In this document: positions 6,880-18,320 of the stretch, piece after piece | How the letters are laid out: every line of letters begins with the position of its first letter | How positions within the stretch are numbered: the stretch's first letter is position 1 | Assembly: GCF_003047285.1 (NCBI RefSeq) | Contig: NZ_PZYX01000006.1 | Span: forward strand, 1-64,000 | Source: Nocardioides allogilvus | GTDB taxonomy: Bacteria > Actinomycetota > Actinomycetes > Propionibacteriales > Nocardioidaceae | Direction of reading: 5' to 3' | Length of the DNA stretch: 64,000 nt | The notes under the pieces: model-generated | Databases searched by the model: none | Told to the model about the DNA's origin: nothing | The model's input: only the letters and a program-made list of their open reading frames with translations | Program-made: the position numbers and the translations under genes

Positions 6880-8139
6880 CTATCGGGTGTGGCCGTCGCC
6901 GATGACGACGTACTTGGTGGAGGTCATCTCGGGCAGTCCCATCGGCCCGCGGGCATGCAGCTTCTGGGTACTGATGCCGATCTCGGCGCCGAAGCCGAAC
7001 TCCCCGCCGTCGGTGAAGCGGGTGGAGGCGTTGACCAGCACGGCAGCCGAGTCCACGGCCGCAATGAAGCGGCGGATCGTGGCCTGGTCGCTCGCGACGA
7101 TGGCATCGGTGTGCCCGCTCGAGTGGGCGCGGATGTGCTCGATCGCACCCTCGACGTCGTCCACCACGGCGGCGGAGATGTCGAGCGAGAGGTATTCGGC
7201 GCCGTGGTCCTCCTCGGTCGCCTCGACGACCCCGTCGTACTCGCGGAACCGCTCGTCGCCGTGGATCGTCACGTCGCGCTCGTGCAGCGCGTCGATGACC
7301 TGCGGCAGGAAGTCGTCGGCGATGTCGGCGTGCACCAGCAGCGACTCGGCCGCGTTGCACACGCTCGTGCGGTGGGTCTTGGCGTTGACCACGATCGACA
7401 GGGCCATCTCGAGGTCGGCCGACGCGTCGACGTACACGTGGCAGTTGCCGACACCGGTCTCGATGACGGGCACGGTCGACTCCTCGACGACGCTGCGGAT
7501 GAGGCCCGCTCCCCCGCGCGGGATCAGCACGTCGACCAGGCCGCGGGCGCGCATCAGTGCCTTGACCGAGTCATGGGTGTCGCCGGGGACGAGCTGTACG
7601 GCGTCCTCCGGGAGACCGGCAGCGAGCAGGGCCGAGCGCAGGGCGGTGACGATGGCGGCGTTGCTCGAGCGGGCGCTGGAGGAGCCGCGCAGCAGCACCG
7701 CGTTGCCGGACTTCAGGCAGATGCCGGCCGCGTCGGCGGTGACGTTGGGGCGTGCCTCGTAGATCATCCCGACCACGCCGAACGGCACGCGGACCTGGCG
7801 CAGCTCGAGGCCGTTGGCGAGCGTCGAGCCACGCACGACCTCGCCGACCGGGTCGGCCAGGCCGGCGACGTCGCGCAGGCCGGACGCCATCGCCTCGAGC
7901 CGTTCGTCGGTGAGGCGCAGGCGGTCGATGATGTTGGGCGGGGTCGCGTTGTCCTCGGCCCGCGTGATGTCCTCGGCGTTGGCGGCCAGGATCGCAGGAG
8001 CGGAGGTCAGGAGGGCGTCGGCCATGGCGTGCAGGGCCGCGTCCTTGGTCGCTCGGGTCGCGAGGGCCAGGTCGTGGCTCGCGATCCGGGCGCGCGTCGC
8101 AACCTCACGCACGCCGTCGGCGTCATAGGCAGTGCTCAT
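6880..8139 (-). CDS. proA: Gamma-glutamyl phosphate reductase
   Basis: This 419-residue NADPH-dependent enzyme of proline biosynthesis reduces gamma-glutamyl phosphate to glutamate semialdehyde. The aldehyde-dehydrogenase fold is evident in [27 protein letters not shown] and the catalytic cysteine C261 in TSVCNAAES. The C-terminal [15 protein letters not shown] stretch is typical. Length is standard. It is the first gene of the leftward run that includes nadD and rsfS. Confidence 0.97.
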   Translation of the reverse strand: MSTAYDADGVREVATRARIASHDLALATRATKDAALHAMADALLTSAPAILAANAEDITRAEDNATPPNIIDRLRLTDERLEAMASGLRDVAGLADPVGEVVRGSTLANGLELRQVRVPFGVVGMIYEARPNVTADAAGICLKSGNAVLLRGSSSARSSNAAIVTALRSALLAAGLPEDAVQLVPGDTHDSVKALMRARGLVDVLIPRGGAGLIRSVVEESTVPVIETGVGNCHVYVDASADLEMALSIVVNAKTHRTSVCNAAESLLVHADIADDFLPQVIDALHERDVTIHGDERFREYDGVVEATEEDHGAEYLSLDISAAVVDDVEGAIEHIRAHSSGHTDAIVASDQATIRRFIAAVDSAAVLVNASTRFTDGGEFGFGAEIGISTQKLHARGPMGLPEMTSTKYVVIGDGHTR

Positions 8140-8204
8140 GCTTGAAAGCGTAGGTCGGCACCGGCCGGTGCCTGCATGCGTCTCACGCTCGGAAGGGGTT
8201 CGTC

Positions 8205-9749
8205 ATGCGGGGGAACATCGCACTCGTCTCACTGCTCGCGGCCGGACTGCTGGTCAGCGCCGGCCCGGCCACCGGGCAGGAGCGGGGAAACCCGGTGACC
8301 GGGTTGCCCGAGGAGGTCCACGGTGGCGTCATCCTCGACCTCGCCGACGGCGACCGCTTCAAGGCGACCGTCTCGCGCGACCTGGGCACCGTGTGGGGCA
8401 GCCGCTACGACGCCGCCACCCGCTCGTGGGGCAAGCGCGTCGCCGTGCTCAGGAAGAAGAACCTCTTCTGCGGCGACGTGGACGGCCGGGCCGCCGGCAA
8501 CGCGGTCGCGCTGATCGCCGTGTGCGACAAGGGCAGCTATGCCGAGGACCAGGCACCCACCCACTCGCAGGCGCTGCACTCCCCCGACACCGTCTCGTGG
8601 AGCCAGTTCACGCTGCCCGGCGAGGCCCACGACGAACCCGGTATCTCGCCCAGCGGCGCCCACGCGATCTGGCCGCTGCACGACGGCTGGGTGACGCGGT
8701 CCGCGGCCGGCTTCCGGATCGTGGAGCGCGACCTGCCCGGCCAGGAGTACTCGATCACCGGCACGATCTCCGACACCGGCGACGTCTCGGTCCTGTACGG
8801 CGGCGCGCACGATGACGACGGCAGGTGCGCGGGAGTGGTGCGGGTGCTCATCGTCTCGGCGTCCGGCGCGACGTCCGGGCAGGACCTCACCGTCGACGAC
8901 GCCTGCGCCGACCTGGACCTCGCCAACGTCGATGCGACCACCGTGCTCTTCGGCGCCCCCGACTTCCCCGAGACGGTGGTCGGCATCACCCGGCCCGACA
9001 CGGCGTCGCCCTGGGCCGTCACCGCGATCGCGCCCGCACGCGCACCCGGCCTGGTGCGCCAGCGGGGCCGCGGCACGGCACCCACGTTGTTCGCCACCTC
9101 GCCCGGCCTGCCGATGCTCGCGGTGGGCTCCGCCGACCGGCACTCGTTCACCGCGCAGGCCTACGACCCGGTGGCGCAGAGGTGGGCGGCGCCGATCGGC
9201 ATCGCGCGCACCGCAGACCGGTGCACCTGGGGCGACAACTTCCTCGGCGAGCCGCTGGGGGTCTTCGCGCTCCGACTCCGGTGCGGCGGGCAGGAGCGGG
9301 TCATGGTCAGCCCCGACGCGCGCACCTGGCACGACGTCGGCCTCCGCGCGAGCCCGCTGGGCGTCTCCCCCGACGGGTCGTACGTCGCCGCGTCCAACCG
9401 CAAGCGGACGCTGGTCTTCTCCCGCGAGCGCGGGCTCGTGCGCCTGCCACTGCCGACCCGCGCCCGCTGCGACGTGGTCCAGCCGGTGGCGCCCGACGCG
9501 GCGATCCGGCTGACCACCACCAACGCGCGTGGCTGGCCCGGGAGGCTGGACGTGTCGACGCCGGATGGCTGGCAGCAGACCAGGACACGCTTCCCGCGCC
9601 TGCGCGTGGGCACCGACCGCTGCCGCCAGGTGGTGCCCGAGCTCTACGAGAGCCCGGTCATGTACTCCTTCTACGGCACCACCCGGGCCGCGGCGCTCAC
9701 CGTCAGCGCCGCGGGCGACGGCTGGCAGGTGCGGCGCACGATCTACTGA
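8205..9749 (+). CDS. Secreted protein of unknown function, 514 aa
   Basis: The protein has an export signal (MRGNIALVSLLAAGLLVSAG, cleavage near residue 24) and a 490-residue mature part with paired cysteines, many tryptophan/glycine turns and recurrent 'W....(L/V)' and 'SPDG' segments. These give a beta-propeller-like impression. I see no catalytic motif, anchor or sorting signal. A GGAAGGGG ribosome binding site supports the ATG at 8205. It is monocistronic, divergent from proA, and ends at a strong bidirectional terminator. I do not recognise the family. Confidence 0.75.
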   Translation: MRGNIALVSLLAAGLLVSAGPATGQERGNPVTGLPEEVHGGVILDLADGDRFKATVSRDLGTVWGSRYDAATRSWGKRVAVLRKKNLFCGDVDGRAAGNAVALIAVCDKGSYAEDQAPTHSQALHSPDTVSWSQFTLPGEAHDEPGISPSGAHAIWPLHDGWVTRSAAGFRIVERDLPGQEYSITGTISDTGDVSVLYGGAHDDDGRCAGVVRVLIVSASGATSGQDLTVDDACADLDLANVDATTVLFGAPDFPETVVGITRPDTASPWAVTAIAPARAPGLVRQRGRGTAPTLFATSPGLPMLAVGSADRHSFTAQAYDPVAQRWAAPIGIARTADRCTWGDNFLGEPLGVFALRLRCGGQERVMVSPDARTWHDVGLRASPLGVSPDGSYVAASNRKRTLVFSRERGLVRLPLPTRARCDVVQPVAPDAAIRLTTTNARGWPGRLDVSTPDGWQQTRTRFPRLRVGTDRCRQVVPELYESPVMYSFYGTTRAAALTVSAAGDGWQVRRTIY

Positions 9750-9798
9750 CCTGACCCGATCTGACCCTGGCGGCTCGACACCTCTGCCCCGGAACGCA

Positions 9799-9832
9799 CG
9801 AACGCCCCCGACCTGGTGGTCGGGGGCGTTCG
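9799..9832. terminator. Bidirectional terminator
   Basis: CGAACGCCCCCGACC and GGTCGGGGGCGTTCG form a perfect 15-base stem around a TGGT loop between two converging genes, the secreted-protein gene and etfA. It can serve both strands. Neither side has a T-run, as is common for hairpin terminators in high-GC Actinobacteria. Confidence 0.85.
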
Positions 9833-9849
9833 ACGTACAGGCTGAGCGA

Positions 9850-10803
9850 TCAGCCCTTGCGCTTGGTGATCTCCTCGGTCGCGGCCGGGAGGACCGTGTG
9901 CAGGTCTCCGACGACACCGAAGTCGACGAGCTCGAAGATCGGGGCCTCGTTGTCCTTGTTGACGGCAACGATCGTCTTCGAGGTCTGCATGCCGGCGCGG
10001 TGCTGGATCGCACCGGAGATGCCGTTGGCGACGTAGAGCTGCGGCGAGACCGTCTTGCCGGTCTGGCCGACCTGGAACGCGTGCGGCATCCAGCCCGAGT
10101 CGACGGCGGCACGCGAGGCGCCGACAGCGGCACCCAGCGAGTCGGCGAACTTCTCGATCGGCTCGAAGTTGCCGCCCGTGCCGCGACCACCGGAGACCAC
10201 GATCGCGGCCTCGGTCAGCTCGGGGCGACCCGTGGACTGACGCGGCTGCGAGGCGATGATCTGCGCGGTCTTGGCACCGTCGGTGATGGTCGGCGTGAAC
10301 GCCTCCACGGCGGCCGCGCCGGCGGCCTCCTCGGGAGCGGCCGAGTTGGGCTTGACCGTGATGATCGGCGTGCCCTTGGTGACCTTCGCGGTGACGGTGT
10401 AGCTGCCGGCGAAGACCGACTGCGTCGTGACCGGACCGGCCTGGACGTCGACGGCGTCGGTGATCAGACCGGACTCGATCTTGATCGCGAGGCGAGCCGC
10501 GACCTCCTTGCCCTCGAACGTCGAGGGGAAGAGGATCGCCGCCGGCGAGGACTTCTCCGCCAGCTGCTGCATGGCCTCGGCCTTGGGGGCCACGAGGTAG
10601 CCCTTCAGCTCGGCATCGTCGATGACGTAGACCTTCTCGGCGCCGTAGGCCTTGACCTTCTCGGCCACGGCGTCGGCCTGCGCGGCCGCACCGAAGAACA
10701 CGGCCGACGGCTCGCCGAGGCGACGCGCGATGGTGAGGAGCTCGAACGTCGGCTTCTTGACCACGCCGTCGGCGTGGTCGATGACAACCAGAACTTCAGA
10801 CAT
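9850..10803 (-). CDS. etfA: Electron transfer flavoprotein alpha subunit
   Basis: This 317-residue FAD-binding subunit of ETF accepts electrons from acyl-CoA dehydrogenases and passes them toward the quinone pool. The C-terminal FAD domain is clear, with [10 protein letters not shown] at about residue 200 and [20 protein letters not shown] near the end. The N-terminal [17 protein letters not shown] is typical. It follows etfB after 13 bases, as in most Actinobacteria. Confidence 0.97.
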   Translation of the reverse strand: MSEVLVVIDHADGVVKKPTFELLTIARRLGEPSAVFFGAAAQADAVAEKVKAYGAEKVYVIDDAELKGYLVAPKAEAMQQLAEKSSPAAILFPSTFEGKEVAARLAIKIESGLITDAVDVQAGPVTTQSVFAGSYTVTAKVTKGTPIITVKPNSAAPEEAAGAAAVEAFTPTITDGAKTAQIIASQPRQSTGRPELTEAAIVVSGGRGTGGNFEPIEKFADSLGAAVGASRAAVDSGWMPHAFQVGQTGKTVSPQLYVANGISGAIQHRAGMQTSKTIVAVNKDNEAPIFELVDFGVVGDLHTVLPAATEEITKRKG

Positions 10804-10816
10804 TGATGGCGCTCCC

Positions 10817-11608
10817 TTAGATGAACTTCTTGGAGGCGAGGAAGTCGGCCAGCGCAACCGCGCCCGAGCCGTCCTCGTCCGTGACGATCTCGCCGGCCGT
10901 GCGCGGCGGGCGGGCGGTGGTGTCCTCGACCTGCGACCAGGCGACGGACAGGCCGACCTGGTCGGCCTCGACACCGAGGTCGGCGAGCGACAGCGTCTCC
11001 AGCGGCTTCTTCTTGGCCGCCATGATGCCCTTGAAGGACGGGTAGCGGGCCTCACCGGTCTGGTCGGTCACCGAGAGGACGATCGGCAGGGTCGCGCCGA
11101 TGACCTCGGTCGAGCCCTCGTTGTCGCGCTTGATCCGGACCTGGTCGCCCTGGGCCTCGACGACCGAGGCGAGCGTCACCTGGGGCAGGTTGAGGCGCTC
11201 GGCCAGCATGGCCGGCACGACGCTCATCGAGGCGTCGGTCGAGGCCATGCCGCAGACGATGAGGTCCGGCGAGCCGATCTTCTCGATCGCCTTCGCCAGC
11301 ACGAGCGAGGTCGCGACGGCGTCCGAGCCGGCGATCGCGTCGTCGACGACGTGGACAGCCGCGTCGGCGCCCATCTGCAGGGCCTTGCGGGCAGCGTCGA
11401 CGGCCTTCTCGGGACCGACGCACAGCGCGGTCACGGTGTGCTCGCCCTCGCCGGCCTTCTCCTTGATCTGCAGGGCCTGCTCGACGGCATACTCGTCGAG
11501 CTCCGACAGCAGTCCGTCCACGCCAACGCGGTCAACGGTGTTGTCCGACTCGAACTGCCGATCAGCAGTCGCATCAGGTACGTACTTCACACAGACGACA
11601 ATGTTCAT
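10817..11608 (-). CDS. etfB: Electron transfer flavoprotein beta subunit
   Basis: This 263-residue AMP-binding partner of EtfA has the characteristic MNIVVCVKYVPD start and the DLIVCGMASTD and LPIVLSVTDQTGEARYPSFK segments (the latter is the ETF-beta signature). It is first in the etfBA operon. The start was chosen at the ATG of MNIVV; an upstream in-frame ATG would add 35 unrelated residues. An 18-base palindrome lies about 85 bases upstream. Confidence 0.96.
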   Translation of the reverse strand: MNIVVCVKYVPDATADRQFESDNTVDRVGVDGLLSELDEYAVEQALQIKEKAGEGEHTVTALCVGPEKAVDAARKALQMGADAAVHVVDDAIAGSDAVATSLVLAKAIEKIGSPDLIVCGMASTDASMSVVPAMLAERLNLPQVTLASVVEAQGDQVRIKRDNEGSTEVIGATLPIVLSVTDQTGEARYPSFKGIMAAKKKPLETLSLADLGVEADQVGLSVAWSQVEDTTARPPRTAGEIVTDEDGSGAVALADFLASKKFI

Positions 11609-11691
11609 GGTGTGTGGCCTCGCGGCCCCTCCTGTGATGTTGATTCCCGCGAGCCAGCCGGCCCGCTCGAATCCGAGGATTGTGGTGGTGA

Positions 11692-11709
11692 GGTTACAAG
11701 CGAGTAACC
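11692..11709. promoter_or_regulatory. Candidate operator upstream of etfBA
   Basis: GGTTAC-N6-GTAACC is a perfect 6+6 inverted repeat about 85 bases before the etfB start. Its right half is also the outer part of the adjacent terminator stem. Palindromes of the TTAC...GTAA kind are common operators of TetR/GntR regulators of fatty-acid genes in Actinobacteria. A related GGTTAC-N5-GGTACC lies before ccr in this window. The role is inferred. Confidence 0.4.
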
Positions 11710-11743
11710 CCACCGCGGAACACCGTCCGCGGTGGGGTTACTC
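11702..11743. terminator. Strong hairpin terminator after the Ig-repeat gene
   Basis: GAGTAACCCCACCGCGGA and its exact complement form an 18-base perfect stem with a six-base loop. It lies 37 bases after the end of the leftward secreted-protein gene at 11781 and upstream of etfB, so it insulates etfBA from the upstream gene. No T-run is present. Confidence 0.8.
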
Positions 11744-11780
11744 ACAACCGGCTCCTCAGGAGCCTACGAGGCGTACGGCG

Positions 11781-12683
11781 TCAGGCGACCTTGAAGGTGG
11801 TCCTGGCCGACGACGGGTTGGTGGTGGCGGAGCCGGCGTACTTCACCGCGACCTTGTACTTGCCGTGGGCCGCGATCTTCTTGAAGACGGCCTTGGCCTT
11901 GCCCGAGGACAGGTTGACCGTGATCGTCTTGATCTTCTTGGCGCCCTTCTTGACCGTGACCGCGACCTTGCCGGTCGGGGTGCCAGTCGCCGCCTTGACG
12001 GCCACCTTGACCGTGGCCTTCTTGCTGGCCGCGACGTACTTGGCCTTGGCCGTCGTCGTCGTGGCCACCTTCACGACCGGGGCGGTCGTGGGGGGCGGCG
12101 TCGCGGTGGTCGGTGCCGTCACGGTGACCGTGTCGATGAGCGTGTTCTGTCCGGCGTCGAGCGTGCAGGAGACGTTGATCGGACCGACCTCGGAGTTGTC
12201 CTCCTTGACCAGGGTGATCGCGGTCGTGAAGTTGCCGGCCCGGATCTCGTAGACGCCCGCGGTCGCCGGCGCCGTCAGCGCAACCGGACCAGCGGCGGGG
12301 ACGGTCAGCTCGCCGGTCGCCGGAACGGTGGTGAGCGGAATGGTCGCCGCAAAGGCCTTGGGCGCCCCGAAGGCCGTTGTCGAGATCGAGGCAGTGCCCT
12401 TGACAGCACGGGCCCCGAGGAAGCCGTACATCAGGCTGCGCACGTCGTCGCCGATCACGACCGACGCGTTGGCAGCACCGCTCAGGGCACTGCCGGCGAC
12501 GGCGGTGTCGGGCAGCGTCGTGTCAGCGATGAGCTTGAACTGACGGTCGGCACCACCCACGGGGCAGGTGTAGGTGAGCGTCTGCGAGACCGCCTCGGCC
12601 GGCACGGCGAGCAGCGCCGTGCCACCGATCATCACGGCCGAAACAGCAGCGATGGAGCACTTTTTGGACAGCATGGGACCCAT
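11781..12683 (-). CDS. Secreted protein with Ig-like repeat domain (paralog A)
   Basis: The 300-residue exported protein has a signal peptide (MGPMLSKKCSIAAVSAVMIG, cleavage after about AEA). An N-terminal domain beginning TLTYTCPVGGADRQFKL follows, resembling the DUF6801-type domains of actinobacterial secreted proteins. A Pro/Thr-rich linker sits at about residues 195-215, and the C-terminal Ig-like domain is lysine-rich with the 'TPTGKVAVTVKKG' and 'YKVAVKYAGS' strands typical of bacterial Ig repeats. The ATG at 12683 was chosen for its GGGAGGG site. It is a diverged tandem paralog of the next gene. Its likely place is the cell surface or medium, with no enzyme motif. Confidence 0.75.
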   Translation of the reverse strand: MGPMLSKKCSIAAVSAVMIGGTALLAVPAEAVSQTLTYTCPVGGADRQFKLIADTTLPDTAVAGSALSGAANASVVIGDDVRSLMYGFLGARAVKGTASISTTAFGAPKAFAATIPLTTVPATGELTVPAAGPVALTAPATAGVYEIRAGNFTTAITLVKEDNSEVGPINVSCTLDAGQNTLIDTVTVTAPTTATPPPTTAPVVKVATTTTAKAKYVAASKKATVKVAVKAATGTPTGKVAVTVKKGAKKIKTITVNLSSGKAKAVFKKIAAHGKYKVAVKYAGSATTNPSSARTTFKVA

Positions 12684-12889
12684 CAGTTTCCCTCCCAGGA
12701 ATTTGAGTTGAGCGTGGCCGAGCCACGACCCGGCGTCCCTTTCCTCCCAGAACGAGACGCCGGGCAGCACCCTGTCACGAACGTGCAACTGGTTCCAAGG
12801 GTTGATTACTCGCCAGTCACATACCGAGACGCCGCCCGGAGCAGTGCTCCGGGCGGCGTCGTGATCGTGCTGGTTGCCTCGCGGCCGCG

Positions 12890-14059
12890 TCAGCGGCGGA
12901 CGCGGAACCGCTTGACCGTCTTGGACCGGCGGTGGTTGCTGTCGCCCTTGTACTTCACCGCGACCCTGTACTTGCCCTTGCCCAGGCGAGCCAGGTTGAA
13001 GCCGCGCGTGCCCTTGGCGAGCGTGCCCCGCCGGACCTTGTGGAAGCCCTTGTTGCCCGCCTTGCGCAGCACGAGCTTGACCTTCCCGGTCGGCACCGTC
13101 TTGTTGATGCCGACGACCTTGATCCTGGCGGATGTGCGCTCGCCCACCCGCTTGCCGATGATCTTGACCCGGGTGGACGTGGCCGCCTTGGTCACCTCGA
13201 GGTTGACCGGGGTGGCCGAGCTGCCCTCGTAGTGGGTGGTGTCCTTCGGCGTGAAGGTCGCACTGACCGGGTTGTCGCCCACCGCGGCCTGGTTGATGAC
13301 CAGGGAGGCCGCGCCGTCCTTGACCTGGACCTTGGTCGACACGCCGTCGACGACGAACGTGACGTCGCCCGCGGGCGTGCCACCGGGTGTGCTCACCTTG
13401 GCGGTGGCCGTCACGGGGGCGCCGTAGCCGGCTCGGGTGCGGCTCAGCGTGAGCGCGGTGCTCGACTTGGAGACCACGACGACGGTGTCGACGACGGGTG
13501 GCTTGCCGTTGACCTTGGGAGCGGAGCAGGAGATGGGCACCACCTGCTGCGTGCCGTCCTGCTTCGTGAAGTTGAGCGTCGCCACGAGGTTGCCGGCCTC
13601 GAGGGCCAGGTCACCTGCGAGGGTCGCCTTGAGCGGAGTGGCCGGTGAGGTGGCCGTGAACAGAACCGGCGCCGGTGTCGTCGTCTGGTCACCCAGGGAG
13701 GTCGTCGGGATCGTCTCAGTGACCGTCAACGCCGCGCCGGAGAAGGTGCCTTGGGCGGCGACGGTGCCGTCGAAGGACCGGGCCTGCAGATCCTCGTAGG
13801 CCAGCTTGGCAAGCTCGGGCGGCAGCACCACGTCGGAGTCGAAGACGGCGTTGGCCGTGTCACCGACGTACATCTTGGCAGGGGCGGTGCTGTCGGTGTT
13901 GACGCTCACCTGGTAGTCCGTGCCGAGGACCGGGCAGGTGTAGGAGACCGGCCCGGTCTCGGCGTGCGCCGGTGCGGCGACGACCGCGAGGCCGCCGCCG
14001 CTGAGCACGACGGCGAGCCCGGTGGCCAGGGCGTGCTTGGTGCGGATGGATGCAGACAT
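12890..14059 (-). CDS. Secreted protein with Ig-like repeats (paralog B)
   Basis: This 389-residue paralog of the downstream gene has a signal peptide (MSASIRTKHALATGLAVVLS, cleavage after AHA) and an N-terminal domain starting VSYTCPVLGTDYQVSV. Two Ig-like domains follow, one at about residues 205-295 ('GTPAGDVTFVVDG', 'HYEGSSA') and a more basic one to the end ('VPTGKVKLVLRKAG', 'KYRVAVKYKGDSNH'). It thus carries one more Ig repeat than paralog A. A GAGGGGG site supports the start at 14059. The very basic C-terminus suggests binding to an anionic cell-wall polymer, an inference only. Confidence 0.75.
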   Translation of the reverse strand: MSASIRTKHALATGLAVVLSGGGLAVVAAPAHAETGPVSYTCPVLGTDYQVSVNTDSTAPAKMYVGDTANAVFDSDVVLPPELAKLAYEDLQARSFDGTVAAQGTFSGAALTVTETIPTTSLGDQTTTPAPVLFTATSPATPLKATLAGDLALEAGNLVATLNFTKQDGTQQVVPISCSAPKVNGKPPVVDTVVVVSKSSTALTLSRTRAGYGAPVTATAKVSTPGGTPAGDVTFVVDGVSTKVQVKDGAASLVINQAAVGDNPVSATFTPKDTTHYEGSSATPVNLEVTKAATSTRVKIIGKRVGERTSARIKVVGINKTVPTGKVKLVLRKAGNKGFHKVRRGTLAKGTRGFNLARLGKGKYRVAVKYKGDSNHRRSKTVKRFRVRR

Positions 14060-14158
14060 GCAATGTCCCCCTCGAGAGATGGTGTGTCCAGCGATCACTC
14101 GGGGCGGGCCCGAGCTCCATCGACCATAGGCACATCGTCGTCAGGGGAGGAAACACCC

Positions 14159-14524
14159 TCAGGGGCGGATGATCCGATCCAGGATGCGTCCCACGACCAG
14201 CCAGGCGATCGCTCCGAGGCCCCAGTTGAACAGCGCGTTCTTGGTCTCGGCGTTGGAGCCGGTGAACTGCTTGATGCCCTCGTTCTTGTCGAAGACACCG
14301 AGGTCGACGGCATTGGCGGCATCGAGCACGAACTGCACCAGGTCGTTGGCACGGTTGGCCTTCAGCGCGATCAGCAGGGCACCGAGCGCGAGCGTCAGCG
14401 CGGCCAGCACGCAGATCAGCCACACCACCTGGGCGATGCGCGCGCGCACTGCGGAGGTGGCCCCCGCTGCGCGGGACCTGCGGGTCGAGCTGTTGTCCTC
14501 GGTGTCGATCTTTTCCTTGGCCAC
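14159..14524 (-). CDS. Small membrane protein, two predicted helices
   Basis: This 121-residue protein has a charged N-terminus, a hydrophobic helix at about residues 33-53 (VVWLICVLAALTLALGALLI), a hydrophilic middle, and a second helix near residues 98-112 (ALFNWGLGAIAWLVVGRIL). The ATG follows a GGAAGGA-like site. I cannot assign a function. It stands alone between the secreted paralogs and an enoyl-CoA hydratase. Confidence 0.7.
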   Translation of the reverse strand: MAKEKIDTEDNSSTRRSRAAGATSAVRARIAQVVWLICVLAALTLALGALLIALKANRANDLVQFVLDAANAVDLGVFDKNEGIKQFTGSNAETKNALFNWGLGAIAWLVVGRILDRIIRP

Positions 14525-14584
14525 GTGCGTCCTTCCGTCGGGGTGTTCGGGTCCTACTACGTGCTGCTTGTGGTCGTGAGTTCG

Positions 14585-15388
14585 CTACCGGGACACGAAC
14601 GTCGCCTTGCCCGGCCCGCTCTCAACGAACGAGCGCATGCCGATGGCACGGTCCTCGGTCGCAAAAACTGACGCGAACTGCAGCTGCTCGATCTCCAGGC
14701 CCGTGTCGAGGTCGGTCTCCAGTCCCCGGTCGATGCACGTCTTGGCCGCCCGGAGGGCCAGGCCGGCAGCTCCGGAGAACTGTCCGGCCCAGGCCAGCGC
14801 AGCGGCGTACACCTCGTCCGGCTCGACCAACCGGTCGACGAGGCCGAGGGCCAGCGCCTCGTCGGCCTTGACGAAGCGGCCCGTGAAGATCAGGTCCTTG
14901 GCCTTGCTGGGGCCGATCAGCCGCGAGAGCCGCTGGGTGCCGCCGGCGCCGGGGATGATGCCGAGCAGGACCTCGGGCTGGCCGAACGTGGCGTCCGTGG
15001 CGGCGATCCGGATGTCGGCGGCCAGCGCGAGCTCGCACCCGCCGCCGAGCGCATATCCGCGCACGGCAGCCACGACCGGCTTGGGGATCCGCGCGATGGC
15101 CGTGACGGCTCCCTGGACGGACGCGGCGGCCTTGACCATGTCGGGATAGGCCAGGTCCTGCATCTCCTTGACGTCGTTGCCGGCCGCGAAGACCCGCTCG
15201 CCGCCGTAGAGCACGACCGCCTTGACGTCGTCACGCTCGGTCGCCTCCTCCGCGGCGGCCTTCAGCCCGGCCTGTACGGCGAAGCTGATGGCGTTCATCT
15301 TCGGTCGGTCGAGGCGGATGGTGCCGACGCCGTCGGCCACCTCCAGCCGGACCCAATCCTGCGTGCTGTCCTGGTTCGCGTCGCTCAT
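14585..15388 (-). CDS. Enoyl-CoA hydratase/isomerase family protein
   Basis: This 267-residue crotonase-fold enzyme probably hydrates 2-enoyl-CoA in fatty-acid or amino-acid catabolism. The oxyanion-hole segments are ERVFAAGNDVKEM and GYALGGGCELALAADIRIA. The glutamates usual for hydratases are expected at 'FGQPEVLLGIIPGAGGTQRL', which is the hydratase-type signature. The ATG at 15388 (MSDANQDST) was chosen; a longer frame runs upstream into the glgX leader. It is monocistronic and divergent from glgX. Confidence 0.9.
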   Translation of the reverse strand: MSDANQDSTQDWVRLEVADGVGTIRLDRPKMNAISFAVQAGLKAAAEEATERDDVKAVVLYGGERVFAAGNDVKEMQDLAYPDMVKAAASVQGAVTAIARIPKPVVAAVRGYALGGGCELALAADIRIAATDATFGQPEVLLGIIPGAGGTQRLSRLIGPSKAKDLIFTGRFVKADEALALGLVDRLVEPDEVYAAALAWAGQFSGAAGLALRAAKTCIDRGLETDLDTGLEIEQLQFASVFATEDRAIGMRSFVESGPGKATFVSR

Positions 15389-15450
15389 GTGGGCATTCCT
15401 ATCCTCAGGTCCGTTCCCGCGTCCATGCGGGGTGCGGGCACAATGCCCGG

Positions 15451-17628
<2,178 letters not shown>

Positions 17629-17629
17629 C

Positions 17630-18316
17630 GTGATGAACTGGCGACGCATCCCGGTCGTGAAGCACCCGTGCGCCGATCTGCTCATCGTCCAGCTGCTGGG
17701 CATCGTCATCTACCCGTTCCTCGGGGACGCGCCGCTCGGCCGGGCTGTGTTCTCCACCTTCGCGCTGCTCGTGCTCGTGCTGGCCGTGATGGCGGTGCGG
17801 ATGACCCCGGCACTCAACTGGGTCTCGGCGATCCTCGGCCTGCCTGTGGTCGTCCTCACCATCTGGGAGGCCGTCTCCCCCGGCGTCGAGTCGGTGGTGC
17901 TGTGGTCGTCGGTCTCCCACGCCGTCTTCTACTTCTACACCGCCTACGCGCTGCTCAGGTACATGTTCGCCGACCACGTCGTGACCACCGACGAGCTCTA
18001 TGCGACCGGCGCGACCTTCACCGTCGTGGCCTGGGGCTTCGCCTACGTCTACCTCGCCGTCGACATCGTCTGGCCCGGCTCGTTCTCGGTCGTCGGCAAC
18101 CCGCTCGACGCCAGGGCCTGGTTCGAGATGCTCTTCCTCTCCGTCACCACCATGACCAGCACCGGCCTGTCCGACATCTATCCGGTCCGGCCGCACGCGC
18201 GCTCGTTCGTGATGATCGAGCAGATCGCCGGGATGCTCTACCTCGCCCTCGTGGTGGCGCGGATGATCGCGCTCACCGTCACCCGGACGGCGATGCGGGC
18301 CCCGAAGTCCGACTGA
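17630..18316 (+). CDS. Membrane protein with potassium-channel-like pore, altered filter
   Basis: This 228-residue protein has about five hydrophobic helices followed by a re-entrant pore loop and a last helix. The segment TTMTSTGLSDIYPV at residues 173-186 aligns with the K+-channel pore helix and filter TTxTTVGYGDxxPV, with conserved T, G and D. The canonical VGYG becomes TGLS. It is probably an Ion_trans_2-type channel with changed selectivity, or a non-conducting relative. GTG at 17630 and ATG at 17633 are both possible starts. It begins one base after the glgX stop, so it is co-transcribed with a debranching enzyme, for no obvious reason. Confidence 0.75.
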   Translation: MMNWRRIPVVKHPCADLLIVQLLGIVIYPFLGDAPLGRAVFSTFALLVLVLAVMAVRMTPALNWVSAILGLPVVVLTIWEAVSPGVESVVLWSSVSHAVFYFYTAYALLRYMFADHVVTTDELYATGATFTVVAWGFAYVYLAVDIVWPGSFSVVGNPLDARAWFEMLFLSVTTMTSTGLSDIYPVRPHARSFVMIEQIAGMLYLALVVARMIALTVTRTAMRAPKSD

Positions 18317-18320
18317 TCGC

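Noticed and set aside
10804..11055. An upstream extension of etfA into etfB
   Set aside because: The family starts at [13 protein letters not shown], and the extension overlaps the coding end of etfB and is Ser/Arg-rich.
12690..12889. A second gene between the two Ig-repeat paralogs
   Set aside because: The short frames here are without ribosome binding sites or protein-like composition. The stretch is leader sequence for paralog A.
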